Assembly (NCBI GenBank): GCA_963966105.1
Contig: OZ014533.1
Coordinates: 180,345,360 to 180,409,359 of the forward strand
Source: Volucella zonaria
Taxonomy: Eukaryota; Arthropoda; Insecta; Diptera; Syrphidae
Length of the DNA: 64,000 nt
Reading direction: 5' to 3'
The translations under genes were made by a program, and so were the position numbers. Below are positions 22,090-32,613 of this stretch, one piece after another. How positions within the stretch are numbered: the first letter of the stretch is position 1; the number at the start of each line of letters is the position of its first letter. The notes beneath the pieces are model-generated. The model did not search any database. It was not told the origin of the DNA and was given only the letters and a program-made list of their open reading frames with translations.

Positions 22090-24860
22090 CCCAAAAACGA
22101 TGCACAGAAAAAAATGTTCACCCCCAGAGGAAATGCATATCCGCGTCAAAACGGGAATATTCCGCTGGTATTGTGCGAACAGTTAAAAGATTATCCGTCA
22201 ACGTGAAGCATCACTTACTTATTTATGGTGGCTCTACAATCCGGGGTCGACCTGGACCTGGAGTTTCACACGCTAAGTTGGTTGAGCTCCTCTTCCACTT
22301 GCGTGCGCTACGAGAGTCACGGTTATCCTCTACTGCGCTGTCCCTAGGGGGCGGATTCGAAGACTTTTCGGACCAGAATGTTGGTGTTCATTCGCTCTAT
22401 ATGACGCAGCCATTTCAGTCGTTCACCCTTCTGGCTAAGCCGATGTCGCTGTACCACCCGTAAAGTTCGTCGTTGTATCTTCTCCTCCACTCACCGTCTA
22501 TGCAGACAGGACTGAAAATCACAAGAAGAACTTTCCTATCAAACCAGCCAAGAGCACCCTTATCCATTTTTGAAAAACCCTGTGCCATAGGACAGGACCG
22601 GGACTATTAGGTTCCTATATAGGATCACGTTTGTAGTTTGAGAGAGGGCTTTGCTATTCAATTGCAATAGCGGAAGCCTTAACTACTTTAAATTTATATC
22701 TGTCGAGGGTGACGTTCTGTCCGAGACGTTGGTGTTGGGTGTCCTTTCTTGTTGACTGCATACACTTGGTATTGCCCTCGTTGACCGTTAAACTCATCTT
22801 CGTCGCTTACACCACAATACTCGCGAAAGCGTCACTGACATCAACCTGCTTTCCTCCGATTATCTCAATATCATCGGCGTATGCGCGTAATTGGTCAGAT
22901 ATTTGAAAGATTGTGCTTCTTGTGTTGGCGCGTGAGTTTAGCACTGTTCTTTTAAGAATGCTGTTAAAAAAACAGCATGACAACGCATTGTCTGAATCCT
23001 TTTTTGACATTTCGGTGAGTTCTTTACCGACCTTGATGGAGGGCATGCACTGTCCATCATCATCCTGCATAATCACACGGCCTTAAAATCGAAGTGAACA
23101 TTTGGTTCATGGTGATCGTTCCTGTCCTGAAGCCGATATGAACCAACCAACCAACCAACTGTTGACGAATGGCTTCAAGGTGTGAACGGCAGATAGGATC
23201 TCATAGGTGACGTTAAAAAGACTGATGACTCTGTAGTTGGTGCTATTCAGAGACTGCGCTTTCCTGAGGATCGGACAAACAATGCTGAGGTTCCATTCAT
23301 CGGGCATACGTTCCTCCGACTATATTTTACAGATGAGTTGTTTTATCCTGCTTACCAAGTCATCGCCTGCAGCTCTGCAGAGATCGGCAGTCATACCGTC
23401 CGCCACAGCAGCTTTGTCAGCTTAATCCAGGTCGGGTGAACGGAATTATTGGTCTCCAGCGTCCAGAGTGAAAAGTTCATTCTGACTGACGGGGGTGTTT
23501 GGTTCATCATCACCGTTATAGAGTCTACAGAAATGCTCTTTTCTTTCAAATTCTCGGTATCGACTGCGACTCGACTACTACCATATATTCCCTTGCTCGT
23601 CTCTACAGGCTCGGGGTTTCTGCCGTGCATATTTTTTTTAACGAATCTCATTCCTGGAGAAGCAACTCTCAATTTTCTCGGCCGCGCGCTTCAAATGCTC
23701 CTTCTTTTTCCTCCTGAGAGGACGGTGTTCATCTCCCCTCTTCTGCCCGTTGAGCTTATGAGCAGCTTTAGTCGTTCAATGCAGCGCCGTTTCGTATGCC
23801 TATTGCCTAGCTACATGTGCTTGTTGGAACTCGTCGTCAAACCATGGGTTTCTTTATGGTGGCCAAGTGAAAAACAGCACATCAGAGGCCGTATCTCTGA
23901 TAGCTTTTTGGCAATGTTACCACTGGTGTTCAATACATCTTAAGAGATTAAGGGAGACTCGATCGGAAAAGGATTTGGCGACCTCTTGTGATTGCAGCAG
24001 CCCGAAGTCGAACTTCCTCACAGTATTAGCTTTTCTTCGCGATGTTCGGCATATCCGCAATCGTACCTTAGTCACAACAAGGTAATGATCCGAGTCGATG
24101 TTGGCCCCTCGGAACGCTCGGACGTCCACAGCACTAGAGTGCCTTGATAGCAACGTGGTCAATCTGGCTGACGGTTAATTGATCAGGAGATATTAATTTC
24201 CACTTATGGATATCACGATGAGGGAACCGCGTGCTAGCTACGACAATGTTTGGCACCGCCGCAAAATCGATTTGCCTGAATCCATTATGGGAGACGGTGT
24301 CGTGCAGGCTATACTCCCCGACAGCGCTACCAAGGAAGCCCTCTCTGTCTAGCTTTGCATTAAAATCACCGAGGACAATTTCAACGTCATAGCTGAGGCA
24401 CTGCTCGTAGGTCTTGCCTAATAACTCGTAAAAGCTATATTTGGTGTCGTCATCTTTCTCCTCTATCGGTGTGTGCGCACATATAAGGCTAATGTTGACA
24501 AATTTAGCCTTAACACGGATTATTATGTGGCGCTCGTTAAGATGCCGGAAACTCAAAACTTCTTACCTAAGTCTGCCTCTAGCAGTAAATCCGCATCCAA
24601 ATAAGATTTTAGCTGTGATTTTGCATTTGTAAGCCAGATTTTGCTGACGAGCGCTGATGGTTTTATAATTCATCAAAGAACGTGCACGTGGGCCATTAAG
24701 GCACGTAACATAACACGTACAGATGCGAAGTTCGTTGTCCATATTTCGTTTACAGGGGTTGTCAACAGTAGATCCGTCCGTGTTCGAAGCTAGTTCGTTA
24801 GTGTTGGTTTTTTTTCCATAATCTGCCGACAACCGCCAACCTGTAGAGCCAGTTTCATTA
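22090..24860 (-). mobile_element. RTE-like LINE, most of the element, degraded
   Basis: Reading the minus strand: FGCGFTARGRLR, EVLSFRHLNERHIIIRVKAK, ISLICAHTPIEEKDD, the endonuclease motif VLGDFNAKLDREGFLG, SHNGFRQIDFAAVPN, QIDHVAIKAL, and RAFRGANIDSDHYLVVTK. A decayed linker precedes the RT: PDEWNLSIVCPI, NYRVISLFNVTYEIL, then NALSCCFFN and the active site AYADDIEIIGG, which is intact. The tail (22090-22700) is degraded. It matches the copy at 45040-47370 closely in the endonuclease. Numerous frameshifts and stops make it inactive. Frames on the plus strand here are shadows. Confidence 0.85.
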
Positions 24861-24869
24861 TAGATACCC

Positions 24870-25940
24870 CTAGGACGAGGGGTCGGTTAGACCGAAGCCA
24901 GTAACTCATTCGGGGATGTGAGCGCTGTCATTTTTCCATTATTTTTATAGACCCTGCTTCAGTCTAGGAAATTCTAACTGGCTTGAGCCCCAAATAAGAG
25001 TAGGTATGTCGTAGTAGCCCGGTTAAGACCTTATTTGTTTTATTTTGTCATTTTACTTCACCTTAATTCCATCTGGAAATCCATTCACGCTTATTAGTTT
25101 GCCCAAATCGAGTCCGGAAAGACATCCGATGATTACCACAACACTGCTCATCGCCAAGTTGACACCTCTCAGTACCAGCCATCAATCATGAGGCATCAGT
25201 GATCGTTAAATTGGTTCAAATTATTTCTCCTGGAGATGAGTTGTCAGATTTTCTTCCACTTTCTAGTTATTGTTTTTGAAATTTAAATGATTTTGCAACT
25301 TCATATTTGAATCAATGGCTGCAATGATTTGGAATGAAGTGAATGGCAGATACGCCACAACCCAGATTAATCAGGCTACGATAGACGGAAAATTCGCTTC
25401 CATTTTTCTAGAGGCTCGTTGAAGTTAAGTTATAAGAACGACTATCAATATCAAAAGCATTACAGCGCCGAAAAATTATTCTCAAAAAAGTTTGATATCG
25501 GACAGCGAGGATCGTAAGCTTTGCTGACATTTCCTCAGTCTTTCTGAAAATATGACCACGAGTTAATTACAAGTGCCGCGTCTTAAGTATTGCGTTTCAC
25601 AAACCAGAAACCTATGCTTCTGTGATAAAAACCGGCGAACACTTGCATGAGGCATTTTTGCACAAAAATGAGAGCATTGAAAAAATCCGAAGTCAAAGTG
25701 CTCGAAAAGCGCTATTGTTGGAATGAAGTTGAGACATTTGAATCTTCTGGTAAAAGGATGTTTCAGAGCAACGTAATAAAAATACAAATGGTATTGAGAT
25801 TGAATACAATTTCTAGTCCAACTGTTCACGGACGTCTGCCCGGCTCCGAAGAATGTAAATCCTTTTAACAACAGGGCCAACAATTTGCTAATCAGTGTAT
25901 ATATGATCTAAGCTGCCGTATTATGGGAATATTCAAAACC
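24870..25940. other. non-coding or unrecognisable DNA
   Basis: Frames on both strands at 25563-25883 overlap each other and carry no known motif. No terminal repeats are seen. Confidence 0.45.
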
Positions 25941-25944
25941 GATG

Positions 25945-26030
25945 ATCAACAACCTGAAAGGTCCGTATCAGTATGGTTTTAGACCTTGTAAGCCCCTCGT
26001 CGATCAACATTCTACAAATCCTTTCTGCTT
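25945..26030 (+). mobile_element. short RTE-like RT scrap
   Basis: The plus strand reads NLKGPYQYGFRPCKPLVDQH, matching the RT block 'L.GPYQCGFRPGKSTIDQ' of RTE-type LINEs. Nothing recognisable continues on either side. Confidence 0.55.
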
Positions 26031-26039
26031 TTTGACATA

Positions 26040-26465
26040 TATGTACAGGGCTTTATTAATATCGTAACGCAACTCACAAGCCAACACCAGAGGTAAAAAC
26101 TGGTATATGCCAATCGCTTTCTCTGCGGGCTTAGAATACAATTGAGTGGCATGGATCCAAGGAATGCATCGAGCTTCAAAGAAGACGCTTATTATCTTCG
26201 TGTGATTTTCGGTTCCGTCTGCTTGGAGAAAGTCCTGGGGAGAAACTGCCATGAAGAGAGAACTCTGCTGGTTTGCGAATGTCATTCGAAATACCAGTTT
26301 CTCTTAAATGGCGAATTGTTTTCATAATGCAATCTATGATATGAATATCGAATCAGGGAGATTTATACAGCTAAAGCAGATCATTCTTTGCAGTCTGGTG
26401 GAAGCAACAGTGACATATTTTTGTAAAAGCTTATTCCACCACACAACCAATGCATTGGATATGAT
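26040..26465. other. unassigned
   Basis: A 93-codon minus-strand frame (26004-26285) has no recognisable motif; it overlaps the RTE scrap and is probably accidental. Confidence 0.35.
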
Positions 26466-26467
26466 AC

Positions 26468-27527
26468 AAGATATTTTTTTTCAAAATTTTTTTTAGTTTT
26501 CTACACAGTCTCCTTGTAACTCTACACACTTCTCCCAGTGATGCTCCCATCTCTCTAACCCGTCCAAATAGTACTTGCCGTTTTTCTCTGCAAAATAATT
26601 GTTCATGAAGTTGACGAAAATCTCTGTCCTCTGAGCGCAGTTTTTAGATGAGGGAACAAAAAGAAGTCGCTTGGGGCTAGATCTGGTGAATAAGGCGGAT
26701 GGTGAAGCACTTCAAACCGTAATTCATGGATTTTCGCCATGGCAACCGCTGAGGTGTGAGACGGCGCGTTGTCTTGGTGAAACAGGATTTTCTTTTTTCT
26801 GCAAATGTGGTCGTTTTTCCGCAATTTCTGCCCTCAGCTTGGCAAGTAATGATGCGTAATATGCTCCTGTAATGGTTTTTCCTTTTTGAAGATAATCGAT
26901 TAAGATAACTCCTTTACTATCCCAAAAAACAGTCGCCATCACTTTCCCAGCCGAAAAAACAGTTTTTGCTTTTTTGGAGCCGGCTCGCCGTTTGCAGTCC
27001 ACTGTTTTGACAGAAATTTTGTTTCTGGTGTATAATGGTGTATCCAAGTTTTATCTATAGTAATTAATCGGCCTAAATCTTGGTTTAGTATGTAACAAAC
27101 ATGTTCATAACCTCTATTATCTCTCTCACTTTAATTCGGCGGTCGTCTAACACCATTTGGTGAACTTTAGCAATGTTATCGTCAGTGTTGCAGTTTTTGG
27201 ACGTCCAAAACGTTCATCATCTCCCAAGCTCTTACGGCCATCTTTAAATTCAGCTGCCCAAAATTTCACTGTGGTAAATGATGGTGCAGAGTCCCCATAC
27301 ACAGAGTCCAACTCATTTTTGATTTGCGTAGGCGCATTGCCTTTTAAAAACAAGAATTTAATAACAGCTCGATACTCAATTTTTTCCATTTTCACAAAAA
27401 ACACTCACATCGACTCACCCAAACGACTGTCAACTAAAAACTGCGCATCCAAAATGACTGAAACTTCGGTAAGTAGCTGTCAAAAATGCATAACTAGCAT
27501 TCACTAGCTTTTATTGACGAGTGCCGC
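26468..27527 (-). mobile_element. mariner element B, copy 1
   Basis: A mariner transposase gene on the minus strand fills the stretch. The 5' flank (plus strand 27430-27527, GATAGCGGCACTCGTC read in reverse) matches that of copy 2 at 61790. The exact TIRs are unclear; both ends carry AAGATA-type sequence. Confidence 0.78.
26540..27404 (-). pseudogene. mariner transposase (family B), internal deletion and frameshift
   Basis: The gene starts FFVKMEKIEYRAVIKFLFLK and keeps the first helix-turn-helix and the GRPKTATL hinge. Near 27060-27150 a deletion removes the WVPRLLT region: YILNQDLG runs straight into LITIDKTW, where DETW has become DKTW. The centre (SAGKVMATVFWDSKGVILID) is open. A one-base loss in the A-run near 26795 moves FHQDNAPSH and PYSPDLAPSDFFLF (second and third Asp) to the next frame. 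Thus all three Asp remain, but the protein is broken twice. Confidence 0.85.
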
Positions 27528-27534
27528 TATCTTT

Positions 27535-27758
27535 TCAGACAATCCTCGTCATTGGTCTTATTATAGCCATGTAGATCCAAACGATCTCTTTGGAGACCGA
27601 GTCTGACCGAGAGCTGCCTTACCCGAAATCGGATACCGCCTTGAAAGTTTTCGATGTGACATGTTTAGTCCACAGAAGTTTGCTATCTAGGATGGTGATG
27701 CATTGAAGTACTAGACGAATAAAACCAGTCAGCTTCCTCCTTCTCATATACTAGATAT
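27535..27758 (-). mobile_element. LINE RT tail fragment, part 1 (split by mariner C)
   Basis: The minus strand reads RRRKLTGFIRLVLQCITI, LDSKLLWTKHV and, more weakly, a WGL/Y-type tail, as in the stretch after the active site of Jockey/I-type LINEs ('K..LGVILD.KL.W..H'). It resumes at 28651, where the preceding residues are found; mariner C sits between. A sister fragment lies at 42300-42545. Confidence 0.6.
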
Positions 27759-28650
27759 AGTGAAAAGTGACCTCCTTGATCGCCAGAATGCGCTGTTACT
27801 GCAAAAAAGGTTATGGTGCCTTGAAGTCCGTTCATATTTAGGCAAACATACCAAATATTAGTGCGATACTGTGTTTAGTTTTCTTTTGACAGCTGATTGT
27901 TGTTGACGTGTTTGGCATCATGTTGAGTATGAACAAAAACGATTTTCATTCTCTCATAAAACATTTTTTTTTGAGAGGCAAAACGGCGAAGGAAACAAAA
28001 GAGAAGTTGGATAAAAATTATGGGGCTAATGCTCCATCAGATTACACCGTCAAATATTGGTTTCGAGAGTTTCGTGGTGGCCGCAACTCCACTACCGATC
28101 AAGTCCGCAGCGGCAGGCCCTCCGATGCGGTTACAGAGGACAATGTCAAAAAATACATGACATGGTGTTGGCTGACCGGAAAGTGAAGGTGCGGCAGCTA
28201 GCAGATACCACAAAGATTAGTACTGAGTGCACATGCCATATTTTGGGCAATATTCTGCATATGAAAAAGTTATCCTGCCGCTGGGTGCCGCGTATGACCA
28301 AAAACAGGAACCCGAGAGCTCTTCGGAAGAGTGTTTGGACTTGCTGATGCGGAATCGGGCGGACTCTTGGCGTCGATTGGTAACTGGATTTGGATCCCTC
28401 GGACTATTATTTCTTCATAAACCTAAAAAGATGGCTCATCAATAAAAAATTCAGCTCACGCGAGGAAATCATCGACGCCACGGAAGAGTATTTGGCAGAC
28501 CTTCCGAAAAATTACTTTTCGGACGGGATCAAGAAGTTGGAAAATCGCTGGAATAAGTGTATCAAACTAAAAGGGGACTATATTGAATAATATAAAAAAA
28601 AAAACATTTAAAAAAAATTTCTTTAATTCCCAAGGAGGTCACTTTTCACT
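27759..28650 (+). mobile_element. mariner element C, internally deleted, inserted in a LINE
   Basis: TIRs read GTGAAAAGTGACCTCCTTG at both ends (right end reversed), with TA at the left boundary. The plus-strand gene is a mariner transposase missing its centre. The flanks belong to one LINE (NPVKTAVVL on one side, RRRKLTGF on the other), so the insertion is clean. Confidence 0.85.
27920..28590 (+). pseudogene. mariner transposase (family C) lacking its catalytic core
   Basis: The N-terminal DNA-binding half is well kept: MLSMNKNDFHSLIKHFFLRG, TVKYWFREFRGGRNSTT, GRPSDAVTEDNVKK, then (shifted) DRKVKVRQLADTTKISTE and WVPRMT. The frame then passes from 'MRNRADSWRRLVTG' straight to LDPSDYYFFINLKRWL, so the DETW and HQDN blocks are deleted; only the third Asp and the C-terminus (KNYFSDGIKKLENRWNKCIK) remain. 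The first 92 codons are open and could still give a DNA-binding peptide, but nothing shows that they do. Confidence 0.85.
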
Positions 28651-28785
28651 CCATCTATTAGAGAACAACCGCAGTTTTGACAGGATTAACTTGAAACCCA
28701 TTTCTAGTACACCAATCACCGATCATGTCTTGGTTCGCCTTAGAAGAGAAAGATTCTTTGCTGCACTTATTCGGAAATAAAGCGA
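28651..28785 (-). mobile_element. LINE RT fragment, part 2
   Basis: The minus strand reads DWCTRNGFQVNPVKTAVVL, the conserved block that follows the RT active site by about 40 residues in Jockey/I-type LINEs. It joins part 1 across mariner C. Further upstream (28786-28990) the sequence is too decayed to assign. Confidence 0.6.
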
Positions 28786-30440
28786 AGACTAACAGATGGG
28801 ACAGATGAGGACCATTATTTAGAGATCTCGACAGAAGTTTTGTCTAAGCCCAGATAGAGAGGATATCGGTCCTTGTATTTTCCATTATTGTTCTCCATGT
28901 GAAAAAAAGATTTGGAGTTCAGGGTTATGCGTTTATAACTATATAGGCACATTCTCAGTTTTATTTCAGTCATTCAGCCGGAATTCATAAGATGTCGCGC
29001 GCCTCTTTCTGTGGCCGTATAACCTTAAAAGTCGTAGTTCCCAGGAGGAAATTTCAGATCATACTTGCTAAGACATTCAAGAGTTTACGGCTGCTTTACA
29101 CACTTGATAAACCCAATTTTTGCAGTCAGCGTCGTTTAGATTTTGCTTTAGTCAATGGGTTTGACCGCCTCGTCCAATTTCAATTTACTGGAATTCCAGA
29201 CGTTGTTATTTCATTCGGGCAGCGTGCGTAGGCAAACCTACTGACAGAGGGATTGCCAGACACTTTTTTTCTCCTGGCCCTGTTCAAGACGAAAGAAGAT
29301 GATGCAAATTCGCTTGCGAGAGGCTTGTAGGTTTCAGTGCTTGTCAATACCGTGGATCTATCTTTATCGTTGTCGCTGCGAGAGGAGTGATGAGACTTTT
29401 AGCATTTTGACAACACTTGTAATCTCCTTAGGCCTTACGCTTGAATCGTCTTCTTTTCCCTTTCAACTGCCCCTTAAACAGCAGTTCGCCTCTTTTGGAG
29501 TCCATTCGAGCCTTTCGGTTTCTCGGCCCAAAACGTCGTAAACAGCATCCTGACAAACTACCTGTCTATTTTGAGAGAGTTTAACCGTAAGGGCGCCTAA
29601 AGCTCTCCGGTACCCTCTCTAAAGTTTCAGCTTACTCTAGCGGGCATACTGGCAAATTATGTTTACTGCGTATATTAGATGCCAGTGACATAGCATACTC
29701 TATAAAAGTAGGTTTTCGGCAGGATAAAGCAGTAAGGATAATTGTTTTTTTTTTTTAGTAAAATATTGTACTCTACTGCTGACCAATGAAGGTGAAATTA
29801 AAAAATTATTATTGTGACTTTTCGTGTCATTAAAAATGTGCTTTCAGAAAGGAATCGTCTGCGATAGAGTATACCCAGTGGTTCCGGCGGTCTACATACA
29901 TACATACATATAAAGCGAGTCTGTTTCATTTCATAAAGTAAATAGAGTCCGTTTGATTTTGAAATGACTTGGTGGGATTGGGATTCTTCGGTGGATGAGG
30001 ATAGAAGCAAAAGAAACGGAAAGGTAGGAAGAGATATAGAGAAGCTCGTTTGCTCAAAGCATTTATGAAAAAGGTCAACCCATTCAGAATTAAATATTGA
30101 TGTCATAGCCTTTGGCTAATCAGGGACTTCCTTTCGAATGGACCTTTCTTCACACACATACAAAGTACTAGTATACACCCTTGCAAAGATAAAGACACAA
30201 AACCACTAGAGAATAAAAAGAAGAAAAAATAAGAAAAGAGGGGGGGGAAAAAAAATCTATCCCATATTTTCTCAGCCTCGGGGATAATGGCCAGATATTG
30301 AATAAAGCCAAAAAGGGTGTTCTATATGTTCACGTTCCACCCCATTCCTTGGCATAGCTATTACCGCTGTTGCTAACCACCAGACGGCAGGCACACAATT
30401 CCACAACTCCTCAAATGGGAGCAAATAATTCGTCTTATTC
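28786..30440. other. mostly unrecognisable DNA
   Basis: The minus strand at 29290-29600 has coding-like pieces (FWAENRKARMDSKRGELLF, SVRPKEITSVVKMLK) that I cannot assign; they may be a decayed transposon ORF. The rest is AT-rich with a T-run at 29747 and ATACATACAT repeats near 29895. Confidence 0.4.
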
Positions 30441-30449
30441 TATTTTGAC

Positions 30450-30490
30450 CTAGCGGAACCGGAGCCGGAGCCGGAGCCGGAGCCATAGCC
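30450..30490. repeat. (GGAGCC)n microsatellite
   Basis: Five or six GGAGCC units with flanking GCCATA/GCCATT variants. Frames across it give Gly-Ser or Ala-Pro repeats and are artefacts. Confidence 0.9.
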
Positions 30491-30499
30491 ATTGCCAGA

Positions 30500-32495
30500 G
30501 CCGAGGCCGGAGCCGATGCTGGAATCGTAGCGGTAGTCAGAGAGGAGGCCAAAAAACCAAACCCATATCCAGAGTGGTACGGGTACATACCTATAGTATA
30601 GTGTGATGTGGTGATGGTTGCATGAGAAGGTGAAAGAGTAATTTTTGTGTCGTCCTCGAAAATTGCGCAAAATGATATTTGGAAAAGCTTTCCGATTATT
30701 TATTAATGAAAAGATACGAGTGTTCGACCTTGCTACGGCACAAAATGATGATGTTTTCAAAATTTAATTTCGGAGATGTCGAAGGATCAAGTCCTTTGAG
30801 AATATCTCATTAGGCTGCCGCCCTCAATGAATATTTCACAGCGGTGCGCACGTAGCTGTTTAGTCTAATGTATGTGGCCAATAAATTTTATTTCTCAATT
30901 ATTCATGACTTATTACTGACGGAGGGCTCATAATAAGGATACCTTGCCTGTTGACGACGTGACCACATGTCTGTCATCTATGACTACAGATGCGAATATG
31001 ACGAATATGATTATGAACTTACGGGTATACCATATGTAGGTATGAATCTAAGAGCGAAACTCAAGTTGAGTGCTAGTTGGAGCTGGAGGAGTAGGTACTT
31101 ATACCCACGTATGGGAATAGTGTCAGTCGCCTTTAGGACACGCAATTTATTGGAAAACTTTTCCACTCGTACACAACTATCATAAATTCAGCTCATTAAT
31201 CAAAATTTTAATTCATATGCGATAAAAGTCCTCGCTATGATCCTACGAGAGCATAGTATGCCTGTATCTTGTCTGCTGTTGCTGTTGCTGTTGCTGTTTC
31301 TGTTGTTGCTGTCGCTATTGGTGTTGCTATGCTGCTGTCTTTCGTTGGCTGTGACTGCGTTGTAACTGTCGCCCGAAGAAACTTTCGAGATTTGAGACAA
31401 GTTGAGAGGAAAATCTTCAGAATGTGCATTCAATCGCGGAACGATAAAGGCGAAAACAAAAACAGGAAGTTGAGAAGTGCTGTAGGGCGATTGGTTGTAC
31501 CATCATAGAACGAGCGGTGGAAAGTGGTAGGAAGCATTGGGAAACCATTGCTTTGGTCCGCAGTTTCGCAGTTCTTTAGTTCGTGGAATGAAGGGAAAAT
31601 ACTATTCGAAAATCGTTAAACTAACTGAAAGTATCGCGGTTGTTGTTCCGTTCTGCATGATTGTTTTTCCACAACGAGATAAATAAATTTACTCGCTATT
31701 CGCGTAGGTAGAACGAAACGGAATACCTAGCAGCCGAAGTGGATGGAGCTCCAGGTTATTTTTGTCAATGAAGCGTAGTCGGTTTCCTAATTTAGAAAGT
31801 TGTTTTCCCTTTTCCCTTTTTCATTTTTTATTCTTTTCTTATTTTCTTCCATTCAAAATTTGTATAGGATCCTTGCAAATTTGTCATCGGGAAGCTTAAA
31901 AGTTTAAATAAGTTTGAAGCTGATCAGTGAGCCGTGTTGCAGTGAATGGTTGATTATTATTATTATTCGAGAAAATGCAATTGTTGATTCAGATTTCTAA
32001 AGTCAATAAATGAGATCATTTACATTTTTACGAGAAACGTATATTTATGTATAGGGAAAGAAACAAATTTAATTCATAGTGATTGCTGATGGTTGAGAAT
32101 TTTAAGATAAGGATAAGCCTTCGTTGGCCCAGTGGTGTAACTAAAACATGACTGAATCAACGGTAGCACAGTATATTTTATATGTACTTACGGTGTTGAC
32201 GTCAACAAGAATTTTTAGAACTCGTCATGGCAATGGAATTGAGATTGAGTGGCCGTTCAAGGCCTAATAAATAGACGGCAGCTTTGGTATCACCGAAGCG
32301 GGCAACAATTTAGCACGATAGGGGTTGTGTACGGTATTAACGTTTCCGTCCACGTTAATAGAGTCCTATTGTTCTAAAGCCACTAAGGGTCTCGCATGAG
32401 AATAATTCGCTCTTGATAGCTTTACAAAACGAACAAAAAAAAAAAAAAACAAAACAACTTCGTACATAAGTACATATATCTGTAATTATCGGACC
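30500..32495. other. non-coding DNA with a CTG-type repeat
   Basis: No convincing gene. The (TTGCTG)n tract at 31272-31330 is listed separately. CACTCGTA occurs near 31164. Confidence 0.5.
31272..31330. repeat. (TTGCTG)n microsatellite
   Basis: Imperfect tandem TTGCTG units with TTTCTG, TTGTTG and TCGCTA variants, similar to the tract at 18533. Confidence 0.85.
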
Positions 32496-32510
32496 TTAAC
32501 CTTAGAACCG

Positions 32511-32613
32511 TGTACCGCCAATTCAACATACCATATTTCCGTGTTTTGGGGATCTGTGCTCGCCACTGTATTTTGTATGAAGATTGAAGCATAAGTTTAA
32601 GAACTCGTTTGGC
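32511..32613 (-). pseudogene. C-terminal end of the piggyBac-like transposase, displaced by the Transib
   Basis: The minus strand reads AKRVLKLMLQSSYKIQWRAQ and IPKTRKYGM next to the TIR. Joined to 38871 this continues ARYPPP without a frame break. Such a 'RYPP.KR ... PKTRKY' tail is typical of piggyBac-like proteins (recalled). Confidence 0.6.

Noticed and set aside
22083..22463. 126-codon plus-strand frame
   Set aside because: It lies antisense to the RTE-like LINE tail and shows no domain; a shadow.
23449..23943. 164-codon plus-strand frame
   Set aside because: Antisense shadow of the RTE-like LINE linker/RT region.
32118..32170. Possible tRNA or tRNA-derived SINE (TTGGCCCAGTGG resembles an A box)
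   Set aside because: No B box at the proper distance and no cloverleaf could be folded by eye.
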